A DNA stretch of 13,250 nt, taken from positions 1-13,250 of the forward strand of contig JBCDIQ010000136.1 of NCBI GenBank assembly GCA_039024295.1. Reading direction: 5' to 3'. This DNA is from JBCDIQ01 sp039024295 (lineage in GTDB: Bacteria > Bacteroidota > Bacteroidia > J057). A program made the position numbers and the translations under genes. The first letter of the stretch is position 1, and every line of letters begins with the position of its first letter. The notes below the pieces were generated by a model. That model was not told the origin of the DNA. It worked only from the letters and a program-made list of their open reading frames with translations, and did no database searches. Below, piece after piece: positions 7,320-13,250 of this stretch.

Positions 7320-8272
7320 GCAGAGATGGATTTATAGGCAAGGTGCCACTCAACGGTTCGACGAAGCCCCTCTTCAATGCTTACCTGCGGTTCCCACCCT
7401 AGCAGCGTTCTAGCCTTGCCAATATCTGCCCAGGTGCTTTTCATGTCTGCCTTATTAAAAGGAAGGTATTCGATAATTGGTTTCTTGCCCAGATTTTCTC
7501 CAATCTGGTTGATGATATGGTTAATGGTAATTGGGCGGTTACCACCTCCCAGATTAATTACCTCGTAACCAACCGGTTTCAATGCTTTGATGGTGCCCAA
7601 AGAAATGTCATCCACATAGGTGAAATCCCGGGATTGCTCCCCATCTCCAAATAGCTGTATGGGCTGTTCGCGCTGTATCCAGTCTACAAATCGATAAATT
7701 CCCATATCCGGTCTGGAGGCTGGCCCATAAACTGTGAAATATCGAAGAACGGATACGTCAAGGTCGTATTGATAATGGTACGTATAGGCCATCGCCTCAG
7801 CAGCTTTTTTGGAGGCTGCATAGGGAGAAATGGGTTCATTTACTGGAAGGCTTTCCACAAAGGGCATTTTTTGCCCTGCATATAAAGATGAAGTAGAAGC
7901 AATCACCAGCTTCCCTACTTTATGGCGTGCCATCAATTCTACCAGGTTCAAGGTTCCAGTCAAATTGGTGGTAACATAGATGTAGGGATTTTCCATGCTA
8001 TACCGGACACCTGCCCTGGCGGCAAGGTTGATCACCGCATCAAATTTATACGTCTCAAAAAGTGAATCCAGCAGGTCATAATCTTCGATATCCCCTTCTA
8101 TAAATTGAAGCATATTGGATTTCAATGCCTGTATCCGGTGGTATTTTAATCCAGGATCATAATAGTCGTTCATATTATCAATACCGACTACCTCATATCC
8201 TTGGGCAAGCAAATGCTTGACGGTGTTGGCACCGATAAACCCAGCAGCACCAGTTAAAAGGATCTTTTTCAT
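7316..8272 (-). CDS. NAD-dependent epimerase, UDP-glucuronate 4-epimerase-like
   Basis: This extended SDR enzyme of 318 residues is closest in motif pattern to UDP-glucuronate 4-epimerases, which make UDP-galacturonate. The NAD-binding 'GAAGFIG' motif is at 8-14 and the acidic end of the second strand is 'GIDNMNDYYD' (30-39), typical of this group. 'NLAARAGVRYS' (82-92) is also characteristic. The catalytic 'YAASKK' has Tyr151 and Lys155, preceded by the Ser/Thr stretch 'STSSLY' (126-131). 'RYFTVYGPASRPDM' and 'GDGEQSRDFTYVDD' complete the signature. Compared with classical members it is slightly short and has 'LYAGQKMPF' in place of the usual 'VYGANTKLPF', so substrate specificity is uncertain. 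It lies six bases after the upstream glycosyltransferase gene and overlaps the DUF4838 gene by four bases. Confidence 0.85.
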   Translation of the reverse strand: MKKILLTGAAGFIGANTVKHLLAQGYEVVGIDNMNDYYDPGLKYHRIQALKSNMLQFIEGDIEDYDLLDSLFETYKFDAVINLAARAGVRYSMENPYIYVTTNLTGTLNLVELMARHKVGKLVIASTSSLYAGQKMPFVESLPVNEPISPYAASKKAAEAMAYTYHYQYDLDVSVLRYFTVYGPASRPDMGIYRFVDWIQREQPIQLFGDGEQSRDFTYVDDISLGTIKALKPVGYEVINLGGGNRPITINHIINQIGENLGKKPIIEYLPFNKADMKSTWADIGKARTLLGWEPQVSIEEGLRRTVEWHLAYKSISA

Positions 8273-8278
8273 AAAACA

Positions 8279-9424
8279 TCAGGATTGGAGAACAGCCTCT
8301 GGTGTATCTATGCGCCGTATTTCTTCAAGATACGTATCTACCACCAGTTGCTCATCAAATTCTTGGAGTGCTTTATGGCGGCTGTTAGCCCCCATTATTT
8401 GTTTTTCGTGTTTGTTCAGGTCAATAAACTTAATCATGGCTTCTGCTAAGGCATCTGCGTCTTTGGGTTCGATCAGGTATCCGTTACATTCATGTGAAAC
8501 GGTTTCCCTGCATCCTATGTTGTCAGTTGTGATGATGGGTTTTCCCATGGCCAAGGCTTCAAGTAGCACCCTTGGCACCCCTTCGCGGTAGTAGGAAGGC
8601 AGTACAACGGCATCAGCCTTGGCAAAGAACCTAGGCATATTGTCTGTCACCCCCTGATAATTGATGTATCCTCCTTCTATCCAAGGTTGCATATTTTGAG
8701 GAGCAATTGCGTCAGGGCTTTCAACGTAAGCACCTAGAAGCCAGAACTGGGCAGATGGATGGACGGCTTTGACCTTTTTTGCTGCCTCAGCATAAATTCC
8801 CACCCCTTTGGTCCACAAAAGCCGAGCTGCCATTAACATAATGGTTCCTTCATGTTCCGGAGGAACAACTGGGGAGAAACGATCAACATTTACTCCCGAT
8901 CCGGGAACGCGTCGGGTTTTACTTTCCGCTACCAAATTGAAATCCTGAAAAAGCTTGCGATCTTCTTCGTTTTGAAAAACGACCACTTCGGCTCGCCTAA
9001 GGGAGGTACGATACAATGACTTAACCAAATGTTTTAGCGGACCTGGCATTGCAAAAGTTGTCCCTAGCCCATTAATGGTACTGATTACTTTTATGCCTGC
9101 TAGCCGTGCTGCTATATTTCCATATACATTCGGCTTGATGGTATAATGGAGACTTACCAAGGGTTTCTCCCGGGAAAAAATTTGAAAATACTCTCTTAAC
9201 AGTTTCAAGTCTTTCACAGGATTTGTTCCGTCCCTGACCATATTTTTCAGAGGAATAAATCGACATTCCTGTTGAATTTTTTCTTCATAGCCATCTGCTT
9301 CTGAAATAACCAGAACCCTATACCCCGCATTTTTCAGGGCCCTTATGAGTCCCATTCGGAAGTTATAAATCGTCCAGGCGTAATTCGAGCTGATGCAGAT
9401 TAAAGGAGGTGGTAAGTCAGGCAT
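8279..9424 (-). CDS. GT4-family glycosyltransferase (PglA-like N-terminus)
   Basis: This retaining GT-B glycosyltransferase has 381 residues from the ATG at 9424; an in-frame GTG at 9436 would add four. The N-terminal half ('ICISSNYAWTIYNFRMGLIRAL', then 'SLHYTIKPNVYGNIAARLAG') resembles the acceptor domain of PglA-type enzymes that add sugars to undecaprenyl-linked glycans. The C-terminal GT4 domain has 'VPGSGVNVDRFSP', the donor-phosphate-binding pair Arg201 and Lys206, and 'EGVPRVLLE', the E-x7-E motif (Glu281 and Glu289). It probably acts at the inner face of the cytoplasmic membrane during repeat-unit assembly. Donor and acceptor cannot be read from sequence. A UDP-uronate product of the adjacent epimerase is a reasonable candidate donor. 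It heads a tight three-gene run with the epimerase and the DUF4838 gene. About 116 bases separate it from the next GT4 upstream, with no clear promoter. Confidence 0.9.
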   Translation of the reverse strand: MPDLPPPLICISSNYAWTIYNFRMGLIRALKNAGYRVLVISEADGYEEKIQQECRFIPLKNMVRDGTNPVKDLKLLREYFQIFSREKPLVSLHYTIKPNVYGNIAARLAGIKVISTINGLGTTFAMPGPLKHLVKSLYRTSLRRAEVVVFQNEEDRKLFQDFNLVAESKTRRVPGSGVNVDRFSPVVPPEHEGTIMLMAARLLWTKGVGIYAEAAKKVKAVHPSAQFWLLGAYVESPDAIAPQNMQPWIEGGYINYQGVTDNMPRFFAKADAVVLPSYYREGVPRVLLEALAMGKPIITTDNIGCRETVSHECNGYLIEPKDADALAEAMIKFIDLNKHEKQIMGANSRHKALQEFDEQLVVDTYLEEIRRIDTPEAVLQS

Positions 9425-9540
9425 GGAGTTTTTCACAAGGGATTGATCCGCAATATATTCAAATGTGGAAAGGTTGCCAATGGTTTTGGTTAGCTAAGAC
9501 TAGCTAGATTCACTGGAACCTTACATCAAAAAAATTGCCA

Positions 9541-10719
9541 TTAACTCATGGAAGTGCTAGAAGGGGTCTTGCCAGCTACAAGTTGGTTGAGGTGGCGTTC
9601 GTAGAAGGCTATGGTTTCATCAACCATCCTTCTTAGGCAAAAATGCCCGGTTAATCGTTCGTATGCATTAGAGGCCAACTGGTTTGCCTTTCCCGGCTTT
9701 GCCAACAATTCCAGGATATGGTTCTTGAACATCTCTGTCTCATAGGCAGGAGCAATCATACCTGTATGGTTGTGATCAATGGCTTCATTACAGCCGATGG
9801 TGTCAAATGCAATAGCTGGCCTCTTTGCATTAAATGCTTCAAATAAGACAAGTGGAAGACCTTCGGAGTAGGAAGGAACCAGAATAACGTCTGACGCATT
9901 CATGTACTCAAGCACATTGGTCTTATAGCCAAGAAAAACAACATGTTCTTCCAAATTCATCTCAGCTACCTGAGATCTTAACTCAGCTTCGTAAGCACCA
10001 GAGCCTAAGATCAATAGCTTGACGCCTGGGTATTGTGCTGTAATCTGAGGTAGGATTTTAAATACAAAATGATGCCCTTTCCTCTTCAGTAACCGCCCTA
10101 CAATAATGAGCTGAGGTGTTCCCAGCCTACATGCTTCTACCGGAGTTTCCGGAGGAACGGGGTAATCAAAACCATGTTGAATCACCTCCATGCTCCCCTT
10201 TGGAGTTAGACCGGCACGCTCATAAAAGTTTCTGAGGCCATATGAACACGCATAAGATTTATCAATGATCCTGTCAGTAAACCTAAAAACGTAGTAGGCA
10301 AGGTTGTGGGGAATATTCTCTGGGGTAAGGCAATTCGGAACCAAGCTCTTTTCCTGGTATCCATGTTTGGTAGAGAAAATCTTGAGACGTGGATTCAGGA
10401 AAAGTTTTATTACAGAAAACCAAAATTCTGCATAAATCAGATGGGTATTGACTGCATCAAATTTACCCTTCTTGTACACGTTGTTTATTTTGAATAATAA
10501 AGGAATGCTTGCATAGGAAGACACCGCAATTTCGTGAACGGCAACCCCCAATTCTTCTAACTGACGGGTGTACTCTTGTGCTACTTGCTTATTTTCGTGG
10601 AGGTATACATTTAAAAACTCACACCTCATGCCCCTTTGCATAAGCTCTGGAATCAGAGCGAGCAAATACTTCTCAGATCCAGCGATGTTGGCAATGTTTT
10701 GGGAAAATAGAATTTTCAT
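9541..10719 (-). CDS. GT4-family glycosyltransferase
   Basis: This GT-B glycosyltransferase has 392 residues from the ATG at 10719. The N-terminus, 'MKILFSQNIANIAGSEKYLLALIPELM', is a classical first strand and glycine loop for donor-acceptor domain pairing. The C-terminal GT4 domain has 'IIVGRLLKRKGHHF' (Arg209 and Lys214) and 'PSYSEGLPLVLFEAF' with the E-x7-E pair Glu286 and Glu294. The protein probably adds one sugar of the polysaccharide repeat; the sugar is unknown. An in-frame TTG at 10767 would add 16 residues, but that stretch carries a promoter-like TACCTTTG element and no conserved sequence, so the ATG is preferred. It is divergent from the polytopic membrane protein gene, with only about 90 bases between their starts. 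Confidence 0.9.
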   Translation of the reverse strand: MKILFSQNIANIAGSEKYLLALIPELMQRGMRCEFLNVYLHENKQVAQEYTRQLEELGVAVHEIAVSSYASIPLLFKINNVYKKGKFDAVNTHLIYAEFWFSVIKLFLNPRLKIFSTKHGYQEKSLVPNCLTPENIPHNLAYYVFRFTDRIIDKSYACSYGLRNFYERAGLTPKGSMEVIQHGFDYPVPPETPVEACRLGTPQLIIVGRLLKRKGHHFVFKILPQITAQYPGVKLLILGSGAYEAELRSQVAEMNLEEHVVFLGYKTNVLEYMNASDVILVPSYSEGLPLVLFEAFNAKRPAIAFDTIGCNEAIDHNHTGMIAPAYETEMFKNHILELLAKPGKANQLASNAYERLTGHFCLRRMVDETIAFYERHLNQLVAGKTPSSTSMS

Positions 10720-10746
10720 AATCCAAGCAAAGGGTTGAAGCTGGGG

Positions 10747-10754
10747 CAAAGGTA
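10747..10754 (-). promoter_or_regulatory. Candidate -7 promoter element for the GT4 gene ending at 9541
   Basis: The minus strand reads TACCTTTG from 10754 to 10747, matching the Bacteroidota -7 consensus TAnnTTTG at every fixed position. It lies 27 bases before the ATG at 10719, which suggests a leader of roughly 20 bases. No TTTG is found at the usual -33 distance. Its place inside the longer open frame supports the internal ATG as the true start. Confidence 0.45.
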
Positions 10755-10808
10755 TAATTTTTTCCAAATCTTTTATTGGATACCAGCTATTTGTAATATG
10801 CGGACAGC

Positions 10809-12188
10809 ATGAAAGACCTGTATACGTTTCAGGCCCTTCTACCTGTTCCCTTTTATCTGGGACTGATCATCCTTATTGCGAACTGGTATGCAAGTCGGTA
10901 CATAACGGATTCGACCGATCGGAAATTTTTTTGGCGGGGGTTGATATTGCGGTTTGTTGGGGCTTTTTTCTTTACCCTTGTCCATAAATACGTGCTACAA
11001 TATGGAGACACATGGGTATACTACCTGTGTGTAAAAAGGGTTTATGAGGCCTTTTGGACTTCTCCTTCAGTAGGGATTCAAATATTTTTCTCAGAACCCG
11101 GGGAGTACAACCCTGATACATGGGACGTGGTCAGTCGATTTCCCAGTAATTACTACCTGCGCTGGTCTTCCTTAATGGTGGTCAAGATTGGGAGTTTTTT
11201 TGGTCTCCTCTCTGGGCATTCCTATTGGGTGGTTTCTCTTTGTATGGGAACATTTGCATTCTCTGGAATGTGGGCCATGTATAAGGGCTTTATTAAGTTG
11301 TACCCACACCTAAAGGAGCAAATAGGATTTGCTACTATGTATATTCCCTCCGTCTTTTTCTGGGGATCAGCACTCATGAAGGATACCGTTATCATGGGAG
11401 CTTTAGGGTGGCTGACATTTTCTTTTCTCAATATCCTTGTTTTCAGAAGATGGAAGCTCATTTCTCTGACGGTTATTGTAGTAGCAAGTATTCTAATTTT
11501 CAGGATTAAGGCTTATGTCATGATCGCCTTTTTGCCTTCTGCTGGCTTGCTATATTTTATCCAGGTTCGTCGTCGGATTACCAACCGGGTACTTAGGATA
11601 ATGAGTACCCCCTTTCTATTATTATTCATTTCAGTTGGAGCATACTTTTCTCAAGGGGCGATCTCTGAAGCCGCAGGGAAGTTTGCTCTGGAAAATATTG
11701 TGGAAACAGCAATTGTGTATCAACAATATCACTTTGGATTGGTCCAGGGAAGGGGCAAAGGATCATCCTATGACTTAGGAGAAATAGACCCAACCTTAAC
11801 AGGGCTGATCAAAACCTTTCCAAAGGCAGTGAACGTTGCCTTGTTCAGGCCTTACCTTTGGGAGGTGAAAAACCTACAGATGATCATAGCCGCCGTTGAA
11901 AGTTTAGGCATGCTGATCTTCTCCTTGTACATCTTGTACAACATTGGATTAGGCGCTTTTATAACCGGAATATTTAAAAACCCAATAATCGTATTCTGTT
12001 TTATCTTTGCGGTCATTTTTGCCTTTGCTGTAGGATTTTCTACATATAACTTCGGGTCCCTATCAAGGTATCGAATCCCACTTCTTCCTTTCTATGTGTT
12101 ATCCATGATCATCCTGAATTCAGAAGTTTCTGTTCCACATTCAGATTCCCCTGCCGCAGGAGCTATTCCTTCGGGATCATCTGCTTAG
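10809..12188 (+). CDS. Polytopic membrane protein, possible Wzy-like polysaccharide polymerase
   Basis: This 459-residue integral membrane protein has about 11-12 hydrophobic segments, clear ones near 12-27, 45-62, 139-157, 192-211, 216-232, 236-252, 264-282, 357-378, 390-411 and 422-437. A long non-membrane loop (about 283-355) precedes the last segments, as in many Wzy polymerases and GT-C enzymes. Notable conserved-looking stretches are 'YGDTWVYY' (65-72), 'IPSVFFWGSALMKDT' (179-193) and 'NFGSLSRYRIPLLPF' (414-428). The last two recall motifs of uncharacterised polymerase-like proteins in Bacteroidota glycan loci. The protein contains no soluble domain. The location among glycosyltransferases and the lack of any other polymerase in the window support a polymerase or ligase role, but a GT-C transferase is possible. 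It is the only plus-strand gene in the locus; its end is 13 bases from the convergent FkbM gene. Confidence 0.6.
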   Translation: MKDLYTFQALLPVPFYLGLIILIANWYASRYITDSTDRKFFWRGLILRFVGAFFFTLVHKYVLQYGDTWVYYLCVKRVYEAFWTSPSVGIQIFFSEPGEYNPDTWDVVSRFPSNYYLRWSSLMVVKIGSFFGLLSGHSYWVVSLCMGTFAFSGMWAMYKGFIKLYPHLKEQIGFATMYIPSVFFWGSALMKDTVIMGALGWLTFSFLNILVFRRWKLISLTVIVVASILIFRIKAYVMIAFLPSAGLLYFIQVRRRITNRVLRIMSTPFLLLFISVGAYFSQGAISEAAGKFALENIVETAIVYQQYHFGLVQGRGKGSSYDLGEIDPTLTGLIKTFPKAVNVALFRPYLWEVKNLQMIIAAVESLGMLIFSLYILYNIGLGAFITGIFKNPIIVFCFIFAVIFAFAVGFSTYNFGSLSRYRIPLLPFYVLSMIILNSEVSVPHSDSPAAGAIPSGSSA

Positions 12189-12201
12189 CTGTTAATTGTA
12201 T

Positions 12202-12978
12202 TTATACCCGAAAAGTGGCAATCACATCCTCCTGGCCATCAATTTTGTCGTCTTTGATTTCATCAATCTGGTACCCAATTCCCTCCAGGAAATTAAAGCA
12301 TTCCTGCTTGATACCCGGTATATGACAGTCATGGGTTGCCAGAAATAAAATGGGACGATGGTTAAGGAAGGTTTTTCTTGCCCCTTTTAAAACATCCAGT
12401 TCCGCCCCTTCTACATCTATTTTTATAAGATTTGGTGGCCTTACTTCTGGGTTTTCCTCCAATAATTCATCCATAGAGATGGTCTCTACGGTAATCGTTC
12501 CTGAACTTTGTTGGAACATGGGAGAGTCAGCAACATAGGTGTTGGCTGCCAGGTTATCGCTGTTGGTAAATTGGACCTCCCCTTTTTGGTTCGAAAGTGC
12601 TTTTGAGATTACCTCCACATTTGTCACCTCATTGGCGGATAAATGGTGATTGAGCAGGCTTAGGTTAGCAGGCATAGGCTCAAAGGCGTAAACTTTTCCT
12701 GTGTTGCCCGTCAGCATGCCGGAAAGCATGGTAAAATAGCCTGCATTTGCCCCCACATCGAATACTACTGATCCCGGCTTCACATACTTGTGAAACTTTT
12801 CAGCCATATCAGTCTCATATATCCCAATTAGGTATTTGTTGTTGTCAATGCTGAGGCTCCACTTATACCCTTTCAAAGGACCCGCCTTGATTTTTAAATC
12901 AGTATCACTGGCACTGTCTATCTTTCGGCGAGCCTTAAGGTACGCCTTTTGAAATACGTGTTGGTCTATTTTTGCCAT
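12202..12978 (-). CDS. FkbM-family SAM-dependent methyltransferase
   Basis: This 258-residue protein has the FkbM methyltransferase domain (Methyltransf_21). The SAM-binding motif I is 'VVFDVGANAGYFTMLSG' (71-87), followed by the acidic 'AFEPMPANLSLL' (98-109). The family signature 'NLIKIDVEGAELDVLKGA' is at 183-200. FkbM proteins in polysaccharide loci usually O-methylate sugars, so a methyl group on a repeat-unit sugar is the most likely product. The enzyme should be cytoplasmic. The ATG at 12978 lies 13 bases inside the end of the upstream glycosyltransferase gene (stop TAG at 12966-12968), and the next Met is at residue 58, so the overlap is real. Translational coupling with the GT2 gene is likely. 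It converges with the polymerase-like gene, with 13 bases between stops and no visible terminator. Confidence 0.9.
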   Translation of the reverse strand: MAKIDQHVFQKAYLKARRKIDSASDTDLKIKAGPLKGYKWSLSIDNNKYLIGIYETDMAEKFHKYVKPGSVVFDVGANAGYFTMLSGMLTGNTGKVYAFEPMPANLSLLNHHLSANEVTNVEVISKALSNQKGEVQFTNSDNLAANTYVADSPMFQQSSGTITVETISMDELLEENPEVRPPNLIKIDVEGAELDVLKGARKTFLNHRPILFLATHDCHIPGIKQECFNFLEGIGYQIDEIKDDKIDGQEDVIATFRV

Positions 12979-13250
12979 AACAAGGGTTTGAAGAAGTATT
13001 TTATACGGGTGAGTATATGAATAAATTGCCCTGGCAGGACTTTTCTAGATGCCGTTGCAATTAACGCTTTTATCATTCGAATAAAAAAATACGTTTTTTG
13101 ACCAATCGAAGTTTGGTAGCGTCTCACAACCCGCCAAACCTCTTTGGTGGTTGCCACGCGTTTTAAGTCGCTTTTACCTCCTGCGTAGAACCTTGCTATG
13201 GTGAGGTCAATGAGTTGAAATTTTGAACCCGCTTTATAGCAGGGATACGC
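12966..13250 (-). CDS. C-terminal part of a probable GT2 glycosyltransferase (cut by window edge)
   Basis: The reverse strand is open from the right edge at 13250 to a TAG at 12966-12968, giving 94 codons without a start in the window. The visible end reads 'KFQLIDLTIARFYAGGKSD' near its beginning. This resembles the closing segment of WcaA-type family-2 glycosyltransferases, where 'IAxFYxGGxS' follows the acceptor-side helices. A basic tail of about 60 residues with amphipathic or weakly hydrophobic helices follows, which could contact the membrane. The catalytic DxD region lies outside the window, so the GT2 call rests on this short motif and on context. A GTG at 13157 would make a 63-residue product, but it has no support as a separate gene. 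Confidence 0.6.
   Translation of the reverse strand, partial: AYPCYKAGSKFQLIDLTIARFYAGGKSDLKRVATTKEVWRVVRRYQTSIGQKTYFFIRMIKALIATASRKVLPGQFIHILTRIKYFFKPLLWQK

Noticed and set aside
8217..8591. Plus-strand open frame of 124 codons
   Set aside because: It lies antisense to the epimerase and GT4 genes, both with clear motifs; its composition reflects the codons of the opposite strand.
9491..9506. Two copies of TAGCTA ten bases apart that could fold into a small stem
   Set aside because: The six-base AT-rich stem has no T-run on either strand; short self-complementary words arise readily by chance.
12966..13157. Separate small gene starting at a GTG
   Set aside because: The frame stays open to the window edge and carries a GT2-like C-terminal motif before the GTG, so it is the tail of a larger gene.

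Overview
The window looks like part of a Bacteroidota chromosome, possibly a marine or freshwater Cytophagales relative; that order-level placement is inference. The evidence is a DUF4294 protein (a family characteristic of this phylum), Bacteroidota-type promoter elements (TAnnTTTG) in front of three genes, a general lack of Shine-Dalgarno sequences, and closely packed polysaccharide genes. Moderate GC content fits but is not diagnostic.

Left part (1-2963). The N-terminal part of an IS5/IS1182-type transposase runs off the left edge on the minus strand. It is followed by a secreted DUF4294 protein (466-1098), then a two-gene minus-strand unit: a membrane-anchored endonuclease/exonuclease/phosphatase-fold protein (1866-2963) and a macro-domain ADP-ribose hydrolase (1308-1835). 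These are chromosomal genes with no obvious link to polysaccharides.

Middle (3035-4801). galE (UDP-glucose 4-epimerase) and gmhA (sedoheptulose-7-phosphate isomerase) diverge from a 126-bp intergenic region. Both supply sugar precursors for surface glycans.

Right part (4803-13250). This is the end of a surface-polysaccharide (exopolysaccharide, capsule or O-antigen) biosynthesis locus. On the minus strand, in order of transcription, it has the C-terminus of a probable GT2 glycosyltransferase overlapping an FkbM methyltransferase, then a GT4 glycosyltransferase with its own promoter. After these come a second GT4, a UDP-glucuronate-4-epimerase-like enzyme, and a large DUF4838 lipoprotein coupled to the epimerase by an ATGA overlap. 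Set into this array on the plus strand is a polytopic membrane protein (10809-12188) that looks like a glycan polymerase (Wzy-like). A reasonable model is that the epimerases make UDP-Gal and UDP-GalA, the GT4/GT2 enzymes assemble a lipid-linked repeat, FkbM O-methylates it, the polytopic protein polymerises it, and the DUF4838 lipoprotein acts on the uronic-acid-containing polymer outside the cytoplasm. No flippase, export or chain-length genes are inside the window.

No CRISPR array, tRNA or rRNA was seen. The most interesting item is the DUF4838 lipoprotein locked to a nucleotide-sugar epimerase inside a biosynthetic rather than a catabolic locus.
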